Notes: generated from the sequence alone by a model not told the origin. Counted from the first letter of the stretch, positions 1 to 8,869 are shown. The stretch is 12,547 nt of DNA from Podochytrium sp. JEL0797 (GCA_027596195.1 JADGJG010000786.1:1-12547), one strand, 5' to 3'. Program-made: numbers and translations.

Positions 1-166
1 CGTGTTCCAAGGATTCGATGCGCAGGATAACTTTGTTTCGATCGATTATTGTACGTGGTTTGGGTTGGATGGGGAGGGTGGGGTCGGGTATCCTGGTGCC
101 ACGAGTTGTGGCAGTGGGTCGGCGGTCCCCGCTGCGCTTCTCCGTTCATGGACCATCAATGAATAA
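1..166 (+). CDS. 3' end of a Kre9/Knh1-like cell-surface protein (copy 1 of a tandem array), partial
   Basis: The gene runs off the left edge. The visible frame begins with codon gtg at 2 and ends at TAA 164-166, giving 54 residues. It aligns directly with the two genes that follow. The shared pieces are VFxGxD, then NY/DY-C-[ST]-W-F, then GYPxA[ST][ST]C. Copy 2 has the same spacing, so this is a third paralogue. Unlike copy 2, it ends about 18 residues after the last conserved Cys, with no Ser/Thr-rich stalk and no hydrophobic GPI-attachment tail. If the reading is right, the product would be soluble rather than anchored. An unrecognised 3' intron could change this ending. No intron is seen in the visible part. 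The function in the wall or matrix is inferred from the family resemblance of copy 2. The start, signal peptide and N-terminal half lie outside the window. Confidence 0.7.
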   Translation, partial: VFQGFDAQDNFVSIDYCTWFGLDGEGGVGYPGATSCGSGSAVPAALLRSWTINE

Positions 167-332
167 GTGCTGAAGTTATTTCTTTTCGTTTTCGTGCATT
201 CATGAATTGCATGGGTGATTGTTGAAATTAAAAAGTACTTCTTTCATAGCGCGATGAAAAAAAAATTCATGCCACGAAAATTTGACCCATTTTAATGACT
301 TTTTTACCAAAGATTCGAAAAAAGGGTAAAGA

Positions 333-974
333 ATGCGTGCCCAATCCACCCTCCTCCTCGCCCCCCTCCTCGCCTCCCTCGCCCTCGCCCAACTCGACGC
401 AATGAACGTTCCCGCCGTCTTCCCCAACATTGGCGCGGGCCTCATTCTCGGAAAAGGAGAGCCCAATTCCATCAGCTGGACCAACAACGTGACCGCCCTC
501 ACGAGTTCCATCACGAGCATGACGTTAACCCTGGGCACGGGGACCACAAACCAAGTGACGGAGATGTACCCGATTGTAACGGCGCTTCCGTGGCCCGCGA
601 CTTCGTGTTTCACGTGGACTCCTTTGAGCGATCTTGTGGCTTCTGCAAACTACACGGTTGTTTTTCGGGGGTTGGATAACTTGAAAAACGTTGTGTCGTT
701 GAATTATTGCTCGTGGTTTCGTGTTGCGGAGGTTGGTCAGGTTGGGTACCCGGTGGCAAGTACGTGTGGTTTGGGGGGTGACTCTGGTGGAGTGGCAAGT
801 GTTGTTGAAGTACCCATCACGACGGCAATTGCGACCCCGACTTCATGCACTGAGGAAAACGATACCACCACTGCGGATGCGGGGAATCAAACCACCACCA
901 AGTCGAATGAGGGGAATCGAGCGGGTGGGTTTGTCATCATGTTGGCTGTGGTTTCGGCCGTATTTTTGTTTTGA
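333..974 (+). CDS. Secreted GPI-anchored Kre9/Knh1-like (Ser/Thr-rich) surface protein, copy 2
   Basis: Single uninterrupted frame of 213 aa. Residues 1-19 form a clear signal peptide (hydrophobic LLLAPLLASLALA, cleavage after Ala19). Residues about 22-110 resemble the Ig-like Kre9/Knh1 N-terminal domain: a Pro/Gly-rich lead, then SISWTNN, then a strand ending in LGTG, then FTW and a Tyr-containing strand. Cys92, Cys126 and Cys145 probably pair in the fold. N-glycosylation sequons occur at Asn52, Asn106, Asn176 and Asn185. A Thr-rich stalk (about 155-190) precedes a C-terminal hydrophobic segment (GGFVIMLAVVSAVFLF) after a small/polar omega region. This is a classic GPI signal, so the protein probably sits on the plasma membrane or wall. 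Family members take part in beta-glucan or wall assembly or are structural; the exact role here is unknown. The first ATG directly opens the signal peptide and has A at -3 (aaagaATG). Confidence 0.8.
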   Translation: MRAQSTLLLAPLLASLALAQLDAMNVPAVFPNIGAGLILGKGEPNSISWTNNVTALTSSITSMTLTLGTGTTNQVTEMYPIVTALPWPATSCFTWTPLSDLVASANYTVVFRGLDNLKNVVSLNYCSWFRVAEVGQVGYPVASTCGLGGDSGGVASVVEVPITTAIATPTSCTEENDTTTADAGNQTTTKSNEGNRAGGFVIMLAVVSAVFLF

Positions 975-1049
975 TTTGGATTTTACCTTGCATTTCTTTC
1001 TTTCTCGCTGGCGAATAAAAAAAGCAGTTGTCTCATATGTTTTTTTCTC

Positions 1050-1063
1050 GGGGGGGGGGGGGG
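1050..1063 (+). repeat. G14 homopolymer
   Basis: Fourteen consecutive G between copies 2 and 3 of the wall-protein array, about 120 bp before the copy 3 ATG. It could form a G-quadruplex-type structure and is also a place where sequencing length errors are likely. Confidence 0.9.
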
Positions 1064-1182
1064 TGGCTGACTTGGCAATCCGACCCCCTTTTCGTATCCC
1101 CTTTCAAAAACCATTCAAAAACTGGGCCTCTTAAAAAGTCGCCGCATATTTCTATCGAAAACCGAGCAACCCACAAAGAACC

Positions 1183-1918
1183 ATGTCCATGAACGCCCAA
1201 GAAGTTGCTGCCGTTTACCCTCTCGTGGGTCAGGTATATTCCCTGCTCTGTGCCCCAGTTTCAGCGCGTTGCTCGCCTTGTGCTGACACCCTTTCGTGCC
1301 CGACCCCTTATATCTCCAGAACGCGTTCTTTGGAATCGGCCAAACCAACGCCATCACCTGGACCAACAACGTCACGAACCCACTCACTGAACCGATCGTG
1401 ACGATGCAGATTGTCCTTGGAACAGGTGTGTTGACAAAGTCTGAGGATAAAAGGGGTTTCAACTAATCCCTTCTTCAGGCTCCACGAACCAAATCACAGA
1501 CCTTTACCCCCTTGCCAGTGTCGCATTCCCTGCTACGACTTGTTACGAATGGACCCCGACTGCCAACTTGACGAACCCCAGATACACACTCACCTTCAAT
1601 GGAATGGATGTGACGGGGACCGTCGTTTCGACCAATTATGTCACTTGGTTCGGTCTGGCTGCTGTGGGAAGCAGAAACTATCCAGCTGCCACAACTTGCG
1701 CTGGAGCTTCTGGTCAGGACGTTCAGGTTCCCACTGGTGGCGTGTCCACTTCTGCTGGTGGGGGTACCACGAGGGCTGCTATTGTCACTGTTACGGCCAC
1801 CGCGACTTTTACCACGACGACAGCTACTGCCACCGTTGTTACAACCAAGAACGCGGGAGCTGTCACTGGAGGTGGTTTTGTGTTCTTGACAGATGCGGTG
1901 GCCGCGGGGGCTTTTTGA
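1183..1918 (+). CDS. Kre9/Knh1-like protein, copy 3, three exons, no recognisable signal peptide
   Basis: Exons 1183-1233, 1320-1425 and 1479-1918 total 597 nt and encode 198 aa. Introns are 86 bp (gtatat...ctccag, phase 0) and 53 bp (gtgtgt...cttcag, phase 1, with ctaat near the acceptor). Splicing restores the family core: AITWTNN, LGTGSTNQITDLYPL, then YEWTP, then TNYVTWFG, then NYPAATTC. This parallels copy 2 almost residue for residue. Differences stand out. The first exon supplies only about 17 non-hydrophobic residues, so no signal peptide is visible. The conserved middle Cys is Val. The C-terminal Thr-rich stalk is present, but the terminal segment (GGGFVFLTDAVAAGAF) contains an Asp, making a weak GPI signal. 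The in-frame sequence upstream of the ATG hits TAA at 1132. The copy may be decaying, intracellular, or served by an upstream exon I could not find. Confidence 0.65.
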
Positions 1919-2202
1919 ATTATTCGACTGCACTCTTTTTCGATCTCGCTTTCCCTCTCTTTGTTATTCATGTGACAAGAATACGACTTTGTTTTATTAC
2001 TTCTTTCATGGGGTCGTGTTCTAATAATTTTGTTGTGCATACCCGCTTCCAAAAAATTGATTAACGAAATTGATATTTTCCCAAACGAATCGGCAGCGCG
2101 TGGGTACTGCTTGAAGATGTCAGTTTACATCCATAACTGTCGGTTTGTTGTAAATTGGTCAATTCAAAACATGCCAGAGGAGATTGAATTTTTTTACGAA
2201 AA
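1919..2202. other. Intergenic region upstream of the PAF-AH-like gene
   Basis: This 284-bp gap holds the 3' UTR of copy 3 and the presumed promoter and leader of the lipase gene. It is AT-rich relative to the flanking exons. No TATA box or terminator can be assigned with confidence. Two upstream ATGs lie in it (2117 and 2171); see the uORF entry. I see no gene in it. Confidence 0.5.
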
Positions 2203-2404
2203 ATGGTCCTCATCACTCCCGCCCCCAAATTCAAGGGCGCCTTCCCCGTCGGAACCTCCTCTCTCGAAACCAAACCCACAACACCAACCTCCCACGGCGT
2301 ATTCGCATCCCTCTATTACCCCGCCGATCTGGCCTCTGCGACCAACACAACCCTCTCCAAATGGGCCCTCGGACCCCCCCACTTCCTCGCGAACGGCATG
2401 TTGA
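2117..2404 (+). promoter_or_regulatory. Possible overlapping uORF of the PAF-AH-like gene
   Basis: ATGs at 2117 and 2171 share one frame that runs past the main ATG at 2203 and stops at TGA 2402-2404. The frame differs from the main one (2203-2171 = 32 nt). If transcription begins upstream of 2171, ribosomes starting there would bypass the main start, so the uORF would repress translation. If the leader is shorter than about 30 nt, it is irrelevant. The transcription start is not known. Confidence 0.3.
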
Positions 2405-3576
2405 ACTTTTTCGGGCTCCCCAACTGGATCATTGCGTGTCTCGGTGGTTTCCTGGCGTGGTTCATGGCGCGGTTCGACATGTTTGCGTTTCGAGACGTGC
2501 CGGTGGTTTCGAAAGCCCAATTTCCGGGCAAGATTCCGGTGATTGTGTTTTCGCATGGGATGGCGGCGACGCAGACGATGGTGAGTTTTTTCTGTGCTAC
2601 TGTCGGAGTGGATGGGGTTATGAGTGTCGAATGGTTGACTAATTCGTTTTCGTTTTTGATCGGATAGTATTCACAACTCGTTGGGACTCTTGCTGCACGT
2701 GGATTCCTTGTGCTTGCTGTGGAACATCGGTAAGTTGTCCCTCTCCAAGGTTTGCATAGTATCCAATTTGACCGTTTCCTTTTTCCACACAGCGATGGCT
2801 CCGCCTGCGTCAGCGCGCGAAACGCATACACCGAAACGATCCCTCACATCCCCGAACCACCCCAAACCCCCGAAGCCATCCAATTCCGTGCCGGTCAATT
2901 AAAACATCGCGTGCAAGAATTAAATGAAGGTTTTCGTCTCCTCGAAACCTTGAACAAGGGTGAATCGATCGACAACCTTCTTGGAAACGCGGTGCCGGAG
3001 CTACAGGGGAGGTTGGATCTCGAGAATTGTGTTGTGATGGGACACAGTTTTGGGGGTGCGACTGTGTTGTGTGCGTTGCAGGAGGAAAGACATCCGTTTG
3101 CGTACGTTTTTCGGTTTACTTTGTAAGTGGGTTTCATTACTGACGATTCGATGAAACCCAGATCCGGTATCGCCTTGGACCCTTGGATGTTCGCCGTCGA
3201 CTCGACAAAACCAATCTCGACCCCCCTCTTATCCATCCAATGCGAAACATTCCACACAAAAAGCACCCTCGAAAAACTGCACCGACTCTGGCACACGTCC
3301 ACCGCGTCCCCCGTAAACCAATTCGCGGTAGTCAAAAACACGCAACACAATGCGTTTTCGGACATTTCGTTGCTGTTGCCGCAGTCGTTGCGGTGGGTTG
3401 CTCAGGGTGGGTTTTTGGCGAGTCGTTGTGTGTTGGAGACGTATGATTGTTTGCATATGCGTTTTTTGGGGGACGTGGGGGTGCGGGTGGGGGGTGAGGT
3501 GGGACGGTTGGGGGATGCGGTGGAGGTTGTGTTCGGAGAAGATGGGTTTGCGTTTTTGGACAAGGTCGCAAAGTAA
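2203..3576 (+). CDS. Platelet-activating factor acetylhydrolase-like serine lipase (PAF-AH/lp-PLA2 family)
   Basis: Exons 2203-2580, 2668-2729, 2793-3101 and 3162-3576 total 1164 nt and encode 387 aa, close to the usual length of intracellular PAF-AH II. Introns are 87, 63 and 60 bp with donors gtgagt, gtaagt and gtacgt. The alpha/beta-hydrolase core is complete. An oxyanion-region strand PVIVFSHGM lies near residue 115. Next comes LAARGFLVLAVEHRDGSA (about 134-151), typical of the family, then the nucleophile elbow GHSFGG with Ser232. IALDPWMF carries Asp256, and QHNAFSD carries His312. The family hydrolyses the sn-2 acetyl or short/oxidised acyl chain of phospholipids. Residues about 66-95 (NFFGLPNWIIACLGGFLAWF) are hydrophobic and may bind membrane; no signal peptide is seen. 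The start ATG has A at -3 and G at +4. Exon joins fall inside conserved blocks (EH-R-DG and FA-SGIALD), which strongly supports the splicing. Confidence 0.93.
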
Positions 3577-3793
3577 TGAATGCGTGATGTGTGTGAAGAA
3601 AAAAGAGAAGATTGACAGCGACAAAGTCCGGTTTTGGGGTTTTCTCGTGTTCCAAAAATAATATCCCTTTGGCACAGCGTCAAACTAACTCAAGGTTCCC
3701 AACCAACACATCCCGACCCTGACTTTGGACTTGGTTCATCGTGTCCTAAAACGCATTGATTCCACCCCACATCAGAACTCTGCATTCAACCAA

Positions 3794-4570
3794 ATGAATC
3801 TGTCCGATTTCAACAACCCAATGATTCCGTTTCAAGTCCACCGCCAACTTGCACAAGCAGAAAACACCGAAACCAACTCTCTTCCACTCCATCCAAACCC
3901 CCAAGCCATTCCAAACGCCGAACCCTCCGCCGTCGCAACTGCGGCCGAGGAATGGCGTCGCCACGAAATCAAGGCGATTCGCAAAACGAGGCGAAACAAC
4001 ACCCGCTACCGCTCCCACTCCCAAAGCCGAAACAGAGTGCACAGGGGTGGTAGCCATTTGTCGTCTCCAAGCGGATTCTTGCCCAGAAACGAATCCACCG
4101 GTCAGCATCGGTTCGCGCAAACTGTCACACCTCGTTCCAGTCCAGTTCGTATTGAAGAGCAGGTGCGAGAACCGGTGCATGTTTCACCTGGGGTTGGGGA
4201 CTTGTCCTTGACCCTGGATCGTCTGGCCACCCACGTTGTCTTTCGCCCTGGCACTCAAAACACTCAAAACCAAGACACCAACTCTGAAACAATAGTCCTT
4301 CCGTACCTCCCAGACCCAATGGACTTCCACTCACTTTTCGCAGAGCCCGCAGAACGTGATGACGCGTATGAGGTGGACGTCGTGTCGCCAGACGTGGATG
4401 ACGAGTTTTGGGCATCGTTGGCGGTTTCGGACGAGTTTGGAGAGGTGGAGCGTGTACAGGAGTTGATGGCACTTGCGGCAGCGATTATGGGGAGACCAGG
4501 GACTCGTGTACGTCAAGCGACTGCGGTTGTGGTGACGCGGGCGGATAACGTTGCTCCAGCTGCGGACTGA
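3794..4570 (+). CDS. Hypothetical protein with basic Ser/Arg-rich middle and acidic C-terminal region
   Basis: Continuous 258-aa frame from the first in-frame ATG (A at -3) to TGA. The frame stays open upstream to 3725 but has no ATG there. I recognise no family. Residues about 50-95 are basic and Arg/Ser-rich (WRRHEIKAIRKTRRNN, then RSHSQSRNR), which could act as a nuclear signal or bind nucleic acid. The C-terminal part (about 165-225) is acidic and ends in a likely amphipathic helix (EVERVQELMALAAAIMG). There is no signal peptide or membrane segment. The + strand shows the same C-rich start and G-rich end as the exons of the recognised + strand genes nearby, which supports this being a real gene. 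It is transcribed in the same direction as its neighbours, 217 bp after the lipase stop codon and 131 bp before the next gene's ATG. Confidence 0.6.
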   Translation: MNLSDFNNPMIPFQVHRQLAQAENTETNSLPLHPNPQAIPNAEPSAVATAAEEWRRHEIKAIRKTRRNNTRYRSHSQSRNRVHRGGSHLSSPSGFLPRNESTGQHRFAQTVTPRSSPVRIEEQVREPVHVSPGVGDLSLTLDRLATHVVFRPGTQNTQNQDTNSETIVLPYLPDPMDFHSLFAEPAERDDAYEVDVVSPDVDDEFWASLAVSDEFGEVERVQELMALAAAIMGRPGTRVRQATAVVVTRADNVAPAAD

Positions 4571-4616
4571 GAATATTATAATTAATATAGTATTGTTTTT
4601 TCACTTTCTGCCGCAG

Positions 4617-4748
4617 ATGTCAGATTAATTCATTTGTTCACTTCTTGCACCACTTGGCGCGTTCGGCGAAATGGGCTTGGCAAAAATCAAAAATCAAAAA
4701 AATGACGCAGCGGCCCAAGGCCAAGAAACGCGAATCGTTACTGTTTGA
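4617..4748 (+). promoter_or_regulatory. Two possible uORFs ahead of the TPR-protein start
   Basis: ATG 4617 opens a three-codon frame ending at TAA 4626-4628. ATG 4671 (aaATGg) opens a 25-codon frame ending at TGA 4746-4748, overlapping the main ATG at 4702 in a different frame. The second has a reasonable start context. Both depend on the transcript starting upstream of them. The 131-bp gap before 4702 also contains an AT-only tract around 4573-4590 that may belong to the promoter or the preceding gene's 3' end. Confidence 0.35.
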
Positions 4749-7700
4749 GATTAGCAGCGGCATCAAGGGCCTCTTTCCGCTGAGACGGTCATCGTCGTCT
4801 GCGATGCAGGTGCCGCCGCGCCACGAGTCGCTGCTTGCGCCGCTGTTTCCAGGCGACGCGGCGTCGCGCGCGCCTAGTGGCACTTCCCTAGCGAGTCCTG
4901 TGCCGGGTCTAGGCGTGTCTGGTCTAGGCGCGCCTGGTCTGGGTCTCGGCGCGGGGAGTCTAGGCGAGCGGAGTCTAGGGGACTCGGGCACCACTCCTCT
5001 GGGCATTGGCCAGCCAGGCGGTGCCCATGTTTCCCTCGACACTCCCTCGGCACCCATCCCACCCTCCTCCTCCTCCTCACCCAGCCGCATGTCCCACCAC
5101 TCCTACGACCCGTCGCTGTCCGCCGCATCCTCCTCCGCACCGCAACCTCCGCCGCCCTCACCGCCCCCCTTCCCTCCCCCGCCCAAACTGTCGCTGTTTG
5201 GCCACGGTCTCGCCTACCTGCGCCAGGACGCAGAAAACCGCAGCCCGCACCAAGCCTTTGCAAAGTTCGAAAAGGCCCTGGCAAAGAGCTCCCTCGCAAA
5301 CTCCTACAACTACAACTGGTATTCTCATGCGACCTGTCTCAGCAACATGGCTGTGGCGAAGCGTCAGGCCTCAGAGTACACCGTTGCACTCGATCTCATC
5401 CAGGAAGCCTGGAAAGTCGCCATCCGCGCCCTCGTTGTCGAAAAAGAGCGGCTGTGCTTTCACGGCATGTATCTGGGCGACGGATGGATGGATCTCGTCA
5501 TTACCATTCTCGATCTTGAGAATCAGGAGGAGTGGATCAGGTTTGTGTTTTTTATTTTGCCTTGACATTCTTGCTTGGCCCCCACTCAAATTCAAAATAA
5601 TAAGGTACGAAGAATCGCGTTCCGGTGCTGCCTATTCGGACCTTGGTGAGCCCCCGTCTCCGATCGGAAAGGGCAAAGAAGTCGCGGGTCGGAATGTATC
5701 GCTATCCGCAATGTCGCATGAGACGATCGATGAAGCGCCACTGTTGCGGCGAGGCAAAGCCGTCACGAGCCGTAAATTGTCTGTTTCGTTTGATCCTTCT
5801 GCGAATGCGAATACTGAGGGTTCGAACGCTGGGTCGAACGAGGACGCGATTGCGGGCTCGAGTTCAACCGGCGGTGGGTCGAGCGCTTACGCTGGAGGTT
5901 CGAACTCTTACGCGGGTGGTTCGAGCTCGTATGCTGGTGGTTCTAGTTCAAACGCGGGTGGCTCCAACGCGGATGTCAGCCCGGCCGTGGAATACCTTGA
6001 AGATGATGCCATTGAAGTCCTTGGCAATGCAATCGAAACCGGCAAAGATGCATCAACTCGAAAAATCTCCGTCACGTTCCACCCAACCACACACGACGAA
6101 TCCGATCCTTCCACCGACCAAGACACGGAAACGGGCGATTACATTTTCGACCCCAACGAATCGATGCACATTGAAACGGGCAAAGACATCCAAGGCCGAA
6201 ACATATCGCACATGTCGAACCACAGCACACTCAGCAACCAAACCCAATCGAGCACCTTTTCAAAAGAACCGGGTCTCCTACGCGACCCGGCCAACAGCAA
6301 AACGATCCACGGCCCACCCCTCGTGGTGCTCTTCCTCGACCTCCTCACCAACATGGGCAACATTCTCTACAACCTCGGACAAACCGAAGACGCCATCGAC
6401 TGTCACTCCAACTGCCTCCGTCTCGCTGAAGTCATGTTTGAAGATTTCCCACTCGACGTTGAATTCCGCATGTCCTTCCCGCTCTCCCTGTCACGCATGC
6501 TGTCTACACACATGACGGGCGTGTCTCCGCCCCCGACAACACCTCCCGCCTCGCACACGACAACCCCTCAGGCGACCATGCCGCGGCATCAACAAGGATA
6601 CTTCCATGACCCGAATTTACCGACCCCGTCTCCAACGCACCGGATCCGGCTGTCGTACCTCCACCGCTCCATCATCCTCGCACAAGCGCGGTCGTTAACG
6701 CACCTCGGTGTGTGTTGTCAAACTCTCGGACTCGACGACGCAGCGATCCAATGCAACGCGCATGCCATCGAAATCCTCACATTCTACCGCACACACGCTA
6801 TTATCGGGGAAATAGCGCGCGGACAGGAAGTGGAGACGCAAGCGGCGAGGGAGGTTGGTTTAACGTCGGGGGAAGTGGAGCTTTCGGTCAAATTGAGTAT
6901 CGCGGCGATGGAGAAGCCAGCCGTGAGGGTGTTGTCGATCTTGAATCAGTGGAAGTGTCAGGTTGGACAGGAGGAGGAGACGGAGGGATGGAGGAGGGAG
7001 GTGGTGGATCCGTTGGTGGGCGCTGTGAAGGGGAATTTGGGGGCGTCGTATTGTGAGTTTTTTGTTTTTGTTTTTATGGAGTCGAACTGGCTGGGGTGCT
7101 GAACTCAATTTATTTTTTGAACAAAAAGACGCGAAGGGTAGGAACGCTGCTGCATTCGATCACCTCGTTTCCGCATCGACCCTCTTCAAGTCCCTCGGAC
7201 ACTCCCTCTCCCTCACTCACGCCACCGCCAACCTCTGCGCACTCAAAATCAACCTCGGACGCACCCTCAAAACGATGCATTGGCTCAAAAACATGCAACT
7301 GCTCACGCTGTCGGTGCTCACGACGGAGGAATGTGCCATTTATTGGGAACCGCTGGGGAACGAGGGGACGGCGGCACGACAGCATGGTGGGGCTGGGTGG
7401 GTTGTGCCGGGGTGGAGTGGGTTGAAGCGGGCGTTGAGGGTGATGAAAAATGGGGATGATTTGGGGGGGATGTTGGTTGTCATGCTTAATATGGGTAAGA
7501 GCTTTTTTTGTTGCTTCGAAAAGCGCGTGCGGGGGTTCTAACCACGTTTGCCTTGCAACCCCCCCTCACAGTATCTGCCCAACTCGTCAACAACAACCCC
7601 TTCATTGCCCTCTACATCCTCTCCCTCCTCCTCACAGAATCCACCACCTCCGGCATCTCCCTCTCCGCCACCGCAACCCTACCCCCGCACCTCAAACTCC

Positions 7701-8869
7701 ACACCCACTACCTCCTCACTCAATCCATATACCTCCTGAACCGGTACCAACTGCACTACCCGACGCGCGAACTGTTCCCCAAAATCATCACGTTCCCGAA
7801 CGAAGACTTTATATACCTCGACTTGGACCCGCTCCAAATCCTCGCGCAGGCGATTTCGGTGCGGATTACGGATGTGCTGGATTTGGATCAAGTCGCTGGA
7901 GAGTATTTGTCTGCGTTTCAGGAGTTGGAGCAGAGACGGGATGAGACTGTGCAAGGGATTGCGTATTCTGTGTTGTTTGAGTATGTTGGGATGAGTGGGT
8001 ATGGGAAATTGGCGGGGCAGTTGGAGACGACGCTTTCGTTGGGGAGTGGGGCCGGGGCGGAGTGGCGGAATCGAGGGGGGTGGGAGGTTGGCGTAGGGGT
8101 TGGGATGGATTTTTATAGTCAGCAGCAGTTTTGTGTGAGGGGGGTGATGGGGAAATCGGAGTGGGTGGAGGCGACTGTGCAGGAAGAGTATGGGACGCAA
8201 GGGTTTGTGGAGGTACGGGAGACGTTTGGGAATGCGGTGGATCGGTTTGATTTTTGTGTCAAGGAGGCGTTGGAGGAGTTGAAGGGTGGTGGGGAGGTGG
8301 GAGGGGGTGTAAGGCGGGTGGATCGGTTTCAAGGGTTTGTTCCGGCGTTGGAGAAGTTGAGTGTGGAGTTGGAGGAGGTTGTGCCTTGTGTGGGGAGGCA
8401 GCGGAGGAGGGAGGAAGCTGGGGTAGGTGGAGGGTTGGTGTCGCGGTTTGTGGTGGGGATGCAGACGAGTCAGTTTGCAACGAGTGCGTTGTTGGCAACG
8501 AGCACGGATGTGTTGGTGCATGCTGCGTATTTGATTAGTCTGAATTCGCGGTTCAAGGAGGATTTGGTCATGTTGCTCAAGATTCGGGAGGTGGGGCATG
8601 CGCCTGTGGAGATTATGAAGCGGCTTGTGGATGCGTGTGGGGAAATGTGTCGTGGGGCTGTGGGGATGTGTGCCGAGTGTTTGGAGCGTGTGATGGAAGG
8701 GATGGCGCAGGAGGATCCGGTGGTTGTTTTTGTGTCGACGGAAGGGGTTGTGGTTGGGGCAGAGGAAGGCGGGGAAACGGGGATTCCGAATGTGAATGCG
8801 GAGAACATGAGGGAAATGTTGGCGGGGGAGGGGAAGCATGTGTTTCCGTGTCGGCATTTTTACTTGTAG
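4702..8869 (+). CDS. Large TPR-like repeat protein with disordered inserts, 1316 aa
   Basis: Exons 4702-5540, 5605-7052, 7129-7494 and 7572-8869 total 3951 nt. Introns are 64, 76 and 77 bp (donors gtttgt, gtgagt, gtaaga; acceptors ataag, aaaag, cacag). The join NLGASY-Y-AKGRN restores a TPR-like helix, supporting intron 2. Residues 1-160 are disordered: a basic N-terminus, SGLG/SLG repeats from a 15-bp DNA repeat, poly-Ser and a poly-Pro run. Residues about 163-285 hold helix pairs with TPR character (QAFAKFEKALAK, NMAVAKRQASEYTVALDLIQEA). Residues about 290-500 are Ser-rich, with four GKxxxxRxxS repeats and a GGS heptad repeat (370-402). Helical repeats resume at about 515-950 (NMGNILYNLGQTEDAIDCH, HLGVCCQTLGLDDAAIQC). 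The C-terminal part is mostly helical with no known motif. It is probably a cytoplasmic scaffold; no catalytic residues are visible. No specific family was recognised. The first in-frame ATG is used. Confidence 0.85.
4906..4985 (+). repeat. Degenerate 15-bp tandem repeat (ggtctaggcg core) in TPR exon 1
   Basis: Units ggtctaggcgtgtct (4906-4920) and ggtctaggcgcgcct (4921-4935) are followed by a diverged unit and then gagtctaggcgagcg (4956-4970) and gagtctaggggactc (4971-4985). In frame they encode repeated G/S-L-G pentads (GLGVS, GLGAP, SLGER, SLGDS). This is consistent with slippage expansion in a disordered region. Confidence 0.8.
5873..5971 (+). repeat. 21-bp tandem repeat encoding GGS heptads in TPR exon 2
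   Basis: Four full 21-bp units (5873-5893, 5894-5914, 5915-5935, 5936-5956) and a partial fifth (5957-5971) encode GGSSAYA, GGSNSYA, GGSSSYA, GGSSSNA and GGSNA. Units differ mainly at synonymous sites, so the array is old rather than freshly expanded. The product is a flexible Gly/Ser linker at residues 370-402. Confidence 0.9.

Noticed and set aside
721..1134. + strand frame overlapping copy 2 and continuing through the G14 run, considered as a 5' exon for copy 3
   Set aside because: It contains no signal peptide, ends at a stop before copy 3, and has no convincing donor that joins copy 3 in frame.
3725..3793. Upstream extension of the hypothetical gene from a TTG codon
   Set aside because: No ATG exists there. 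Nuclear fungal genes normally start at ATG, and 3794 has a good context.
4645..4701. TTG-initiated 19-residue extension of the TPR protein
   Set aside because: Same reason: the first in-frame ATG is 4702, and the extension shows no domain.
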